DNA from: Voacanga thouarsii
Lineage: Eukaryota; Streptophyta; Magnoliopsida; Gentianales; Apocynaceae
Length of the DNA stretch: 64,000 nt
Direction of reading: 5' to 3'
Assembly (NCBI GenBank): GCA_026120185.1
Contig: JANUWF010001617.1
Span: 1,426,001-1,490,000 of the forward strand
The notes under the pieces were generated by a model, which was not told where the DNA came from, did no database searches, and saw nothing but the letters and a program-made list of their open reading frames with translations. Position numbers and translations under genes: made by a program. Shown here piece after piece: positions 27,346-38,270 of this stretch; position 1 is the stretch's first letter, and each line of letters starts with the position of its first letter.

Positions 27346-29727
27346 GAAAAAGGAATTTGGACATAATACTCACTGCAGATGGGTATAAGTATGTCATCTA
27401 CAAAACCTGCCCTATTATCGGGGAGGGTTCTACTACTGAAGAACGAGAGGTTGAGAAAGCATGGAAGAAAGCCGGCGAGATGGCTCGTTGCTACATGTTG
27501 GCCTCTATGTCTAATATACTCCAATCTAAACACGAGCACATGACCACTGCGTACGATATTAGCCAATCACTAGCTACGATATTCCCAGATAAGAGTCGGC
27601 CTGCAAGGCATGAGGCTCTTAGGATAATCATCAACACTAAGATGGCTGAGGGAGTATCAGTCAAAGAGCGTATGCTCAAGATGATTGTTGTTTTCGAGAA
27701 AATAGAAGTTTAGGGGTTGTTATTGACCCCGAGAGCCAAGTGGACATAGTTATCGAATTTCTTTCGGGCTCTTTTACTCAATTCAAGTTAAATTATAACA
27801 TAAACAAGTTGAACATGAATTTAGCCGAGTTAATGCAGGAGCTCTAGGTGACAGAGAAGGTCATGAAGCCACAGTCCAAGGCTATGATTGCTAAGGCTTC
27901 TTCTTCCAGAACTAGACCCAAACCCAGAAAGTTCAAGAAGAAGAAGGAAAATGCATCAACCCAGCCCAATAACCAGCCCAATAAGCCCAAGGGTAAGTAC
28001 TTCAAGTGCGGGTAAAAGGAATACTGAAAAAATGAGTGTCCAAAACTTCAAGCCAAGAAAAACCCTACAGGTATTGCTCTCTATCTAGAGTCATTTCAAT
28101 GGTTGGATCAACTTCTACTTGGATTGTTGATTCTGGAGCCATTGATCATATCTGTAACTCATTGCAGAAGTTTAGGAAGATAAGAAGACTCTAGAATGGG
28201 CCCTTGCAGTGGGAGAGTTGGATCTTGTTTTTTATTATAATAGAGTAGTTATTTTGAATGATATATTATATGTATTCGATTTTAGACAGAATTTGATTTC
28301 AAAGCTAATAAATCATGGATATTCTGTTTTTTTCCATTTTGGTATTACTATCAGTAGAAATTAATAAGTTTTATGTACAAGGTACATGTATGGAAACTTA
28401 TTCTTTTTAAATCCTACAAATAATCAAATAAATAACTCTCAATCTGAACCTTTAAGTAAGAAGAGAAAGACTAATGTCAATGACTTATATCTTTGACATC
28501 TAAGGTTAGGTCATATTAACTCAATCAGGATTCAGAGGTTAATCTATGATGGACCATTGGGCTCATTAAGATTACAAAGTTGGCCTCAGTATGAATCCTA
28601 CCTTATGAAAAAAATGACCAAAAAGTCGGTCACCCGAAGGCTGATAGAGCCAATGAGATATTTAGCCTTATTCATACTGATGTGTGTGGTTCTTTGTCTA
28701 CACAAGTTAGATGGGGTTTTAAGTATTTCATCATTTTCACGAATGATTATACAAGGTTTTGTTATGTCTACCTGATGAGGTGCAAGTCTGACTCTTTTGA
28801 CAAGTTCAAAGAATTTAAGACTGAAGTGGAGTTTCGAACAGGTAAATTGATCAAAATTTTACAATCGAATCGTAGTGGAGAGTATCTCTTCGGTGAATTC
28901 AAGGATTACATGGTACATTATAGGATAGTATCTCAACTCTCTGTGCCAAAGACACTCAAGCAGAATGAAGTAGCTGAGAGAAGGAATAGGACATTGATGG
29001 AAATGGTTCGAAGTATGGTGTCTCATGCTACTCTTTCAATCTCTTTTTGGGAATATGTTCTGGAAACAACGGCATACATTCTGAACATAGTGCCTTCCAA
29101 GTCAGTACCTAGGACGCCCTATGAGATGTGGATTGGGCATAAGCCAAGTCTAAATCATCTTAGGATATGGGGTTGTCTAGCTTATGTACTGATCAAGGGA
29201 GATAAGTTAAAACTAAGATCAGAATTATGCTACTTTGTTGAGTATCCAAAATGAACAAAAGGAGATTACTTTTATCAACCTAATGAGTAGAAAGTATTGG
29301 TAAGTACTAATGCTAGATATTTAGAGGATAATCAAAGTACTTCTACTAAAGGTTCAACAAGGTTGGAATTCGAGGAGAAGTTATCTTCGTAATCAATTTT
29401 TTTAGACCCGATTGTGGAACAAGAAGAGGCACAACCTCAAGAACCTGTATAAACGAAGCCTCATCATAGTAAGAGGATATCTAAAGTTCCAGAAAGATGG
29501 ACAGAAGAGGCTTTTGAGCTGGTCTCTGACCATCGGAACAAGATCCCACTAGATACAAGGAGGCTATTGCTGATGCCGATGCAAATCTATAGCATGAAGT
29601 AATAAAAGCCGAGATTGAGTCTATGTACTTCAATCAGGTTTGGGATTTTGTAGCTTCATTTGAAGGGATAAAACCCATTGGGTGTAAGTGACTATACAAG
29701 AGAAAGAGGGGAGCGGATGGGATTTTG
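27346..29727 (+). pseudogene. gag-pol remnant of copia element A
   Basis: In order: gag (about 27346-27990, one frameshift near 27712); a zinc knuckle whose first half is broken by stops (about 27990-28060); protease with the WIVDSGA motif (about 28110-28140); the integrase zinc region, whose HxxC-type cysteines read as tyrosines; and the integrase core with TDVCGS, then SNRSGEY where SDRGGEY is usual. The start of reverse transcriptase (about 29540-29715) ends with YKRKRGADG. All later domains are gone. The substitutions seen (Asp to Asn, Gly to Ser, Cys to Tyr, sense to stop) all fit G-to-A or C-to-T change. Confidence 0.88.
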
Positions 29728-30946
29728 TAGTTTCTACGCTATGTTACCCCCTGTGACTGTTCGAATGATCTAAATATTTAGAGCCCTGGGGAACATGGCT
29801 TGGATGTTTGTTTTGAGGTAACTCCCTTGGAATGCAGAAACATTCCAAAAGTCATGAATCATTGGACTAGAGGTTTAAAGATGGTATATGTCTTTTAGAG
29901 AGGTGTTGGTATACTTTTCCTCTCTAAATGTACGATGATGTGTAGATGGGTATTTTAGTCATTACACCTATAGGTCAGAGACTTTGCAAACGCAGTATTA
30001 TCTTTGAGGTTAATATTTTCTTATGGTAATATTATAAAATATTTAAAATGCAAAATACAGCTATTTATATAGCACGGGTATTTTGGTCATTTTAGTAGCC
30101 AAGGCGGTGTGTCTTTTGGTCCCCAGAATAACCCTTAAGTCCTGATAGATTTTGATTAAAGAATTGATCTTGATAATTATGGGTTTTATTTTATTTAAGT
30201 AGTCTGATTTATTATTAGACTATAATCAAATAAAAGCCCAAAAGAGAATATATATTTTATCTAATTTAATTGATAAATTAATTATTCAGAGCCTAAGGCT
30301 CAAATTGAATAATTAGAAAATTAACTTAGGTATAAACTAAATAAAATACTTGATATTTTATATTGGCCTATTTGAGCTTGTTAATTATTTATCGGGCTAT
30401 TTTATGAAGTCTAAAAAATAAATAATTGAGGCTTATTATTTATGGGTGTTTAAGCCCAAGAGTAAATAATTTTATCTGACCCAATAAATAAGATCAAGGG
30501 TAAAAAAAAAAAAACTATACGAGATGGATCCCGTATTATTTAGCGTGAAAGAATAACAAAAAACAATAGTTTTTTTTTTTGTTTCACGCTTTGGACTCTC
30601 TTTGGAAATTTTTTTTTGAAGTAGAAAAGAACCAAGACCATTCTGGTAGCTGTGATTTTGCTTTCATCGGCGGTTGTCAAGGAGTGGTCATATTCCGGAA
30701 GCTCAAAAGCTTCGCATGAATGAGAAGAAGCAGACGGCTTGCAAGAGTGCAATCGGAGATGTCTTTGGGAGAAACAATGGCTTCAAGCATTCAGCAAGAA
30801 GTGGTATAGACATCTTCTTCAGTGCCAACAAGGTCATTTAAATGCAGAGGTAAACAGCTTCCATGCAATGCTCTATATATATATATATATTTTTTTGTTA
30901 TGTAAGCTTGTTTCCAGTTTCATCGTTTTTACCATATTATCCTACA
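29728..30946 (+). repeat. Truncated 3' LTR of copia element A
   Basis: Matches 5' LTR positions 19813-21013. The first ~570 bp of the LTR are missing, and it abuts the reverse-transcriptase remnant at a short gtag/atag similarity. One deletion removed the rest of pol and the LTR start. Confidence 0.87.
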
Positions 30947-31077
30947 CTTGCTTCTTATACTCAAATATGACATAATTTATGTAGATGTGTGTGTGTGAAT
31001 TGGGTGAATTTGTTCATTACTGGCAAAAGTTTTGAGCTGCCCTACATAAAATCTTCACATAGGCTATAAATAAATAA

Positions 31078-31118
<41 letters not shown>

Positions 31119-31147
31119 TATTCATACGATTACATATTTATGGAGAG

Positions 31148-32970
31148 ATGGCAGAAGAAGCAAGGAAGAGATTTTAAGCGATTATGGACAAACTTTTTAA
31201 GGCGTCTCAAAAATCAAAGCCGAATAACTCATCTCCTATCATCACTAAGTTCGTTTGTTTATCCTGTCTTACTTTTTTTTTTCCCTTTCAGATCCTTCTT
31301 TTTACTATTTGTTTCTGAAATTCTGTGGGTTTTTTTCTTTTAATTTTCAATTATTTTTAGTTTGATTTTGCAGGTTAAGTTCAATTTTCATGTTTGCATA
31401 TACTTTCTGCATTTTTGGTATGAAATGATGTAGATGAAAATTTTTAGAGAAATAGATGAAAAGATGCAAATTTGTGTGCATTGATCAAGTGTCACAGCTT
31501 TAATAGTTTCTTTCGTAAATTGAATTGCTGCATTTCCTAATCTATCGTTGTAGTTTATGTTGAAATACGAATGTTTAGGCCAGCGAATTTGCTGCATTTT
31601 CTATTTTGTGTTGAAGGATGGATGTTTAGGGTAGAGAGCTTTAGAAAATTGCAAGTTCTAAACATTTTTATCACTTTTTAATTCTTTGTTGATGTTTGTT
31701 AATTTACAAAGAGGGTTATGTAGCTGATATTTTTAGCATCCATATGGTTGCATGACACATGTCTTCCTCTCTCATTCAGCATTTGATTTTGTCTATTGAG
31801 ATTCTACATCTTCTTCATAGAAAAATTGGAACTTTCTTTTTGTGAAAATAGATTTAATTATTAGTTTGCTGAGCCTGAGTCAAATAGCAATACATTTCAG
31901 ATTCAATTGTCTAAAGGTAAGAAACACCCAAATGTGTCATCTGCATTGGCAATTATTGATCGTAAGTCAAGAAGCAGTGTTTTTGATAAATGGCAGATGT
32001 CATTTGGTTCAAGTAGTTCAGTACAAGCTTCATCATGCAAACTATGGGATCATGATGATCTATTCAGGAGATTGGCTACTTTTAAGTCTATGACTTAGTT
32101 TGCCAAACCAAAGGTTAGATGTCTGCAACTGTTGCTGTGGTTATGCGATTGCATAGTAATATTGTTTATATTTTCGAATTAGGTATCACATATCAGACAT
32201 GAAGGGAAACCCTATAATGGCTTATGTAGGAAAAAGATCATGGATCTACAAAAATCAGTAGATACTTTACTAATGCTTTAACAGAGACTTGCCACAGGGT
32301 AAAGTATAGCATATTTACCTAACTCTCTATTTGAAACAATATGGATTCTGTCTTCACCTAGGAAATATTTTCTGGTTTGTCTTTTTTCCTGATTCTTCTT
32401 TACATGCAATTTTACAGTTTTTATGTTTATTTTAACATAGAGTTAATAGATTACCTCATGCTTTCCTCTGTGCCAATTGGAAAAATTCTTTACAAACATC
32501 AGCCTTTGCCATTTGGGAATAAAATACACACTTCTTGGTTTTCTTTTACTTGATGTTCTCTTACTTTGCTCTAATATATAACATATGCTGAAATAAAAAT
32601 ATTTGTTTTCATCATTTTCAGGCAGTGAGTGCAATAAATTGTGCGAGGAGAGTTTGGATCAATATACATATGGACATCATTTCCTGAGCATTGTGTGGTG
32701 CACGATTTCTCTTTTCTACTTCATCATCTTGGACCTAGCAACAAAGTAATGATGCCTTGGTCCCATATTCTGCAAGGGCAATATTATCTATTTTTTATAG
32801 GGAGAAAACAAAAGGAATAACAATATCTTCTCAATGCATCTCTGTTATCATACTTCTTATTTTTATTCTTTTGTCTCTCCTTTTACTCTTTACCAGTTGA
32901 AAAGGCAGGCTTGGTATTTAGTTTGAAGTTGGATAGTGGACATAAGCTACTTTGTCCATGGGTTGACAAA
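31148..32970 (+). pseudogene. ILP1/ZC3HC1-type C3HC zinc-finger gene fragment captured in the Helitron
   Basis: Four exon-like blocks with introns kept: 31148-31250 (MAEEARKRF, stop, AIMDKLFKAS), 31901-32113 (LSKGKKHPNVSSALA, then LWDHDDLFRRLATFKSMT, stop, FAKPK), about 32622-32747 (SAINCARRVWINIHMD, stop, CGARFLFSTSSSW) and 32897-32970 or a little beyond (VEKAGLVFSLKLDSGHKLLC). Together they match the N-terminal C3HC zinc-finger part of plant ILP1-like proteins, in order and with plausible splice sites. Stops at 31175-31177 and two later exons (TGG to TAG, TGC to TGA) make it non-functional. Retained introns show DNA-level capture, as expected for a Helitron. Downstream of the fourth block the similarity is lost. 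Confidence 0.85.
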
Positions 32971-33379
32971 AGATATCTTCGTCATCTTTGTCACGAATTG
33001 AAGCATGGAGATTCTTACCTTTTTTTGATACGTCGGAGTTTCAATCGATGATCTTTCAATATTTGACGTTCTTTTATATTCTGTACATGGTTTACCAAAG
33101 AGGATCGGTTTTTCTCAATCAACATTATGAGAGATATCGGATAACCATCAAAAAATAGCTACGCAGAAAAGAAAAATAGAAAAAACTAGCCATCCACCGT
33201 ATGAATGCTACTTGAGATCTCTACTGTCTAAGAGAAGAAAAAGCAGAGGTGAATATATATTTTTAATTATTTCTAGACATTCAAATACACAAGTGCGCAC
33301 ACACATAATTCCTATTTTGTTTGCTCTTCTAAAATACTAAAAGTTATTATCAGAATTTGTTCAAGTGAAGGAGGAAGAA

Positions 33380-33815
33380 ACAAGTGGATTTTGAAACAGA
33401 ATTGAAAAGAGATAAGGACATTATCAAGTCATTTATAGCCAAGCTTCCATCTTTTTGGGTGGTTTTCAAACTCTACAACATTCAGCGCATGGTGATGATA
33501 TAACTGTCTTATTCTTGCTCTTTCTTCATGTGTTGTTCATATATCTGCGGACAATGTCTTTTCTTACCTTGTCTATTTGTGTTTCTTCAGGCCCTTCTAG
33601 CAAATATGTCGAAGAAAATAATGCAGAAGAAATTTAAAGTGTTGTTCTTCATCGATCAGTCTGGGAAAGAGTGGGAAGTGGCTCTGTGCCTGCTAAGGAT
33701 GTAAGAATCTATATGGGGAGGGGATGAGCTGCCTTTCAAAATGACAACAACTTGAATAAAGAAGAAGAGTTCACGATTATGTTCATTGAGAACGAAAACA
33801 ACATGCTTCTTGCTA
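33380..33815 (+). pseudogene. Possible B3-domain-like gene fragment in the Helitron
   Basis: Around 33690-33815 one frame reads RIYMGRG, stop, AAFQNDNNLNKEEEFTIMFI, resembling the C-terminal half of a plant B3/REM DNA-binding domain (GWxxFxxDNxLxxGDxxxFxxI). Upstream frames are broken and unrecognised. If correct this is a second captured host fragment; it could be chance similarity. The block ends where a hAT-like MITE begins. Confidence 0.35.
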
Positions 33816-34249
33816 GGGATGGAAATGGGCAGGCCAAGTTTTGGCTAAATAGGCCTAAACTTGTATTATAGGCTTAAAGCCTGAGTTTGGATGTAAGGCT
33901 TTTTTTAGGCCCAGGCCTAGCCTGTATAAAAGCCTGTTTTAAATTCTTTTCTTTTTTTTTTTATCTCATTTTAGTTTAGATATTTTATATTTAAAATATA
34001 TATGTTAAGTTAACAAATTATATATAAAATATATGTATAAAATAATTATTATATAAGATATATATATAAATATAATATATATTATAATTAATATGTGATA
34101 TAAAATAATTATATAATATATAAATAAGTTAAGCCTTATTTTAAGCCTAAGCTTGGTCTATTTTCTAAACAAGCCCAGGCTACGCTAGGCCAGGCTGTAG
34201 GCCCCTAATAAAGGCCCATGATAGAGGCTCGATCTATTTCCATTCATAC
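33816..34249. mobile_element. hAT-like MITE candidate
   Basis: Begins GGGATGGAAATGGGCAGGCC and ends in sequence whose complement is ATGAATGGAAATAGATCGAG. The inner part has more inverted similarity (aggcctaa/ttaagcc, ccaggcc/ggcccag) around a TA-rich core. Non-coding, about 430 bp. The terminal match is imperfect and no clear 8-bp duplication was found. Confidence 0.5.
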
Positions 34250-34729
34250 TTATCATTGAGATACTTTGACAACATTCTAGGAAAGTTTGGGGTGCAGTAT
34301 GGAATGGAAGGACATAATCTTCTATCTATGCTCATGTTAATATGGCATCGTGACAATATGCATTATGCTTATAACTGTGTTTGTGGTAGGATTTGGTTTG
34401 AAGATCACAATAGGTGTAGACATTTGCGTTGGCTTTGCCTTTTTGTCTTAAAGTATATGGTGCTCCAATTTGTAATTAATGAATTGTCTTTACAAATTTT
34501 TATGTCTCACTTTATGTTTTAGTGAGCAACTATGGATGTAGGAAAGGGGAAAATTGAGGAATTGGACTCCTTAATGCTATTTTGGTCTACAATTGATGAG
34601 ATTAGTGTACAAATATTAGGAAAATTATACATTTGTTACTTAAAAATTATATATGCTTTTTTGTATTCAAGCAAATATCGATTTTGATCTAGAATAATGT
34701 AAAGAGAATGACAAATCTATTGAAATTAT

Positions 34730-34759
34730 CCCATGCATTGCACTGGCAAATTAACCTAG
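34730..34759 (+). other. Helitron 3' terminal hairpin and CTAG end
   Basis: CCCATGC-att-GCACTGG is an imperfect version of the GC-rich terminal stem common in plant Helitrons. The two unpaired positions fit loss of GC pairs. CTAG closes the element 10 bases further on. Confidence 0.65.
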
Positions 34760-36486
34760 TTTTAATATAAAATAAGATATTTGAATTCCGACGAATTGAA
34801 TTATAGTATACATTACAAAAGTTCAAGTTCATGTATCTTTACAATAATAAATTTTATGTAATATTTTTTAAAAATGTATATTCTATCCGTCCACAAATAA
34901 TTGACATAATTTTCTTTTTGATTTGTTAAAAAATGACTGTTCACTTTCTAAATGTATGTTGTATTTAATTATTTTTTTTCAATTTTACCCTTAGTACAAT
35001 TTTTATCAATTAATTAGTATTACAATTACACATATTGAAGTTATTTTAACTAATAATAAAATCACATTATCCTATAAAAATAGTTAAAAGTATAATTTAA
35101 TGAGGTGATATAGATAAAAAGAAAACTTTAAAATAAAGAGTGGGAAGAGAGAGACAAATGATATAGGTGAGAAGAGAAAGACATATGTAATTATTAAAGT
35201 GATGTAATTAAATGAGTAGTGGGATTTAAATTAATGAGGTGATAAAAATAATAAAAATATTTTAAAGGGTATAATGGACATTTTAATCATTTTTATTATA
35301 AAATTTCACAATTTTATAATATGTGTCATTTTTACAATTAGACCAATTATTTATAGACGAAGAGAGTATATAATGTGTTCATGTTGATTCATTTAGCTAA
35401 TTAAACTTTATATATTTTTTTATATTTTTTCAAATCAATGTAAAACCATGGCAAGTTGATGAATGAAATGAAAAGTCAACACCCAATTTCATCCCCTTTT
35501 CCAAAATCTCGTGGAGCCTTTACCGCTGACCCGAGAGGGCCGAGACTGCTAGTTGTTTTCAAGAGGAAAAGAAGTGGCCCGGGACCTCGGATTTTGTTGG
35601 ACTTTCAAAAGATTTGAAATTGACTATATGATAATATAAAATAATTTATAATCACTTTAATTTTGCGAATAAAACTAGTCTTTTGCTAATAAAAACCCGT
35701 TTGAGTTTGATTAATGTTTGTTTAATTAGTAATTGATATAAATTTGAATATTAATTGATTAGACGTAGTATTTATTTAAATTTATCTTTATCTTTTAATA
35801 AAATTATGAGATGATAAATATGAAATAAATAAAATAGAACAGTTCAAACTTAAAGGCTAATTAAGTCTTTTGAATTTAAACTTAAACGAATATCGAATAT
35901 TGTCAAATAATAATTAAATAAATACGAATATAAATCTAAAATTAATTATCAAATATAAATAATATTTCATTATAATTGAATTTTAATTTAAAAAATATAA
36001 TATTTGATTCGTTTATATTCAACTGTATCTCTATTTATATGCCATGTGAATCAAAGCAAAGTTTCTTTAGTTGTTATCTTCTTGTCATTTCAACATATTC
36101 ACGTTCGGTTCATTAATTTCTATAAAAATAGAATTTAAAATGATACATCAACACACAACTATTTCATCTTATTAAGTTTTACTTAAATTAGAATTTTCTA
36201 ATTTCATTTCAAATTAATATTTCTCTTTAATTCAAATATATTATTATTTTATATAATTTTAATTTTTAAACATTATTATCTATTCGTAATACATTATATA
36301 TATTTAAATTTATTTGACCTTAGATAATAATTTTTTATAAAATTTATCTTAAATTAATTTTTATTTACTTACTAAACTTTGATCGCATTTGATTTAACAC
36401 AAAAATTAATATAAAAATTAGAGTTATATTAATTAAATATAGTACAATAAAATATAAAAGAGAATTACTTTACAAGCCCAAAAGTA
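34760..36486. other. AT-rich spacer between Helitron and MULE
   Basis: Apart from the MITE at 34879-35370 I see only AT-rich DNA with no supported exon, RNA gene or further named element. Confidence 0.6.
34879..35370. mobile_element. Stowaway/mariner-like MITE
   Basis: About 490 bp, AT-rich, non-coding. Its ends are an inverted repeat of the common plant type (TATTCTATCCGTCCACAAAT on the left; TATACTCTCTTCGTCTATAA as the complement of the right end), flanked by TA. The ends differ at several positions, so it is not recent. Confidence 0.65.
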
Positions 36487-36537
36487 TGTGGTTTTTGACC
36501 AAAATAGGGGGGTTTTAAATATGAACTCCGGATGAGG
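36487..36537 (+). repeat. Left terminal inverted repeat of the MULE
   Basis: Matches the complement of 46041-46094 over about 50 bp with a few substitutions and a short T-run length difference. Confidence 0.8.
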
Positions 36538-36571
36538 GTACCTTTTTTGGGCCACCCTCCTACCGAAGGGA

Positions 36572-36594
36572 CCTCGTGTTTGGCAGACACGAGG
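36572..36594. repeat. Subterminal palindrome L1 of the MULE
   Basis: CCTCGTGT...ACACGAGG: 11-bp arms with one mismatch around a single central base, about 35 bp inside the left end. Confidence 0.9.
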
Positions 36595-36693
36595 ACTATG
36601 ACTACTAAAAAAAAAAAAAAATCCAAATTTCTTTTCGCATTAAATGCGCGAATGGCTGTCAAAATTTTTGGCGGTCAAATGTGAAAGCCAAAT

Positions 36694-36724
36694 TGCACCT
36701 CGTGTCTACCAGACACGAGGTGCA
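36694..36724. repeat. Subterminal palindrome L2 of the MULE
   Basis: Perfect 14-bp arms (TGCACCTCGTGTCT and complement) around a 3-base loop; same core as L1. Confidence 0.95.
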
Positions 36725-36799
36725 TCAATTTTATCAATTCATTTGGTTTCTCTGCATTGCAATTCTTTCACAACAATATTTTGTTTTTTTTTTTAATTT

Positions 36800-38265
36800 C
36801 AAATTAATTCTTTAACAATTTTAGTTCTAGTTAATTTAATTTTTTATTTAAATAAATGATTATATTTAATAATTTTTTTTATTTAGTTTCGTTCACAGTA
36901 TAAAGTCACAATTATTTTTATTAAAATTTTAAATTATTTTAATTCTCAATTAATACTAAAATTAAATATTAATTTATTTTTATCGTCAAAAAATGGTGAT
37001 AAATTTTAATCCTTTTAATTTATTTTATTATCTTTAATCTATTAAATATAATATTTTTGAAATAATAATTTTTTGTTTTTCTAATTCCTTTAAATTTAAT
37101 TTTAATTTTAGAATTTAATTTAAAATTTTAAATGCTAAAATTTAATTACAATTATGTATAAAAATTAATTATAATTAATTTTAAATGTCAATAACGTACA
37201 CCTAAAATCTTTACGAGACATTTATTTTTAAACTTTTAAATTATTTTAATTTTCAATTAATATTAAAATTAAAATTAAAATTATTTTTATCATCAAAAAA
37301 TGATAATAAATTTTAATCTTTTTAATTTATTTTATTATTTTTAATTCATTAAAAAATAACAATTTTTTTATTTTTTAAATTTCTTTAAATTTAAATGCTA
37401 AAATTTAATTACAGTTATGTATAAAAATTAATTATAATTAATTTTAAATGTCAATAACAAACACCTAAAATCTTCACGAGGTTTGACAATTTGATTTCTC
37501 TGCATGATTTCTCTACAAAGAAATCCTTAAAAAAAAAAACATGACTTCTTTGCATGGCAAAAAATTCTTTAGCAAAAACATTTAGAATTTTTTTTATTTT
37601 AACATTAATTCTTTAGCAAAAATATTATTTTATGTAGACATGTAATTTCGGCTCTATTTAATTTAGTTTTTTATTTAAATAAACAATTATATTCAATAAT
37701 TTTTTTGATTTAGTTTCGCTCACAATACAAAATCACAGTTATTTTTAATAAAATTTTAAATAATTTTAAATCTCAATTAATACTAAAATTGAATCATAAT
37801 TTATTTTTATCGTAAAAATGACAACAATTTTTAATCTTTTTAATTTATTTTATTGTTTATCTTTTAGTTCGTTAAACATAATAGTTTTGAAATGATAATT
37901 TATTGTTTTTCTAATTTCTTTAAATTTACTTTTAATTTTTAGATGTTAAAATATAATTACAATTATGTATAATTAATTTTAAATGTGTACGTTAAAAACA
38001 CGTAATAGTTTTTTTTGAATTTCACATTAATTTGTTTGCGTAAAAATATTTATATGTAGACATATAATTTTTATTATTATGTATCTTTAATCTGTTAAAT
38101 ATAATATTTTTGAAATAATAATTAATTATTTTTCTAATTATTTTTAATTTAATTTTAATTATTAGAGTTTAATTTATTAATTTGAATGGTAAAATTTAAT
38201 TACAATTATGTATAAAAATTAATTATAATTAACTTTAAATGTCAATAATATACATATACACATAA
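36800..38265. repeat. Four diverged AT-rich direct repeats at the PMD end of the MULE
   Basis: Copies or partial copies at about 36800-37210, 37215-37480, 37640-38000 and 38020-38265 share long blocks such as tttagtttcg-tcacaata, aatctttttaatttatttta and aatttaattacaattatgta. They fill the 1.5 kb between the left end and the stop of the PMD gene. Non-coding. Confidence 0.75.
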
Positions 38266-38270
38266 AATCG

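Larger units (their letters stand above)
19241..30946 (+). mobile_element. Ty1/copia LTR retrotransposon A, defective, split by a CACTA element
   Basis: It inserted in the Helitron repeat and is flanked by a 5-bp duplication CTTGC (19236-19240 and 30947-30951). The related sequence at about 18697 (tttgcttcttatactc) shows the unoccupied site. The 5' LTR is 19241-21013; a primer-binding site for initiator methionine tRNA starts 2 bases after it. Order of remnants: long leader, gag, zinc knuckle, protease, integrase, start of reverse transcriptase. The coding region then stops abruptly and joins the middle of the 3' LTR at 29728. All reading frames carry stops. Domain order protease-integrase-RT marks copia. 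The first base pair reads TA instead of TG, probably by G-to-A change. Confidence 0.9.
17924..34759 (+). mobile_element. Helitron (rolling-circle transposon), non-autonomous, with nested insertions
   Basis: The left end begins TCTATATATATATAAAAG after an A. The right end is an imperfect hairpin (34730-34746) followed by a short AT-rich spacer and CTAG, then T. This fits Helitron rules: 5' TC, 3' hairpin plus CTRR, insertion between A and T without target duplication. No Rep/helicase gene is visible, so it would be non-autonomous. Its own DNA is 17924-19240 and 30952-34759 (about 5.1 kb); the rest is a copia element carrying a CACTA element. The cargo is an unprocessed ILP1-like fragment and a possible B3-like fragment. 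Gene-fragment capture with introns is a known habit of plant Helitrons. The ends are diagnostic; that both belong to one element is inferred. Confidence 0.72.

Noticed and set aside
31148..32970. Functional C3HC zinc-finger gene
   Set aside because: Stops in exons 1, 2 and 3 and loss of everything after the fourth exon make a working product implausible.
34256..34522. 88-codon plus-strand frame after the hAT-like MITE
   Set aside because: No recognised domain, unusual composition and AT-rich surroundings; it could be captured debris but cannot be supported.
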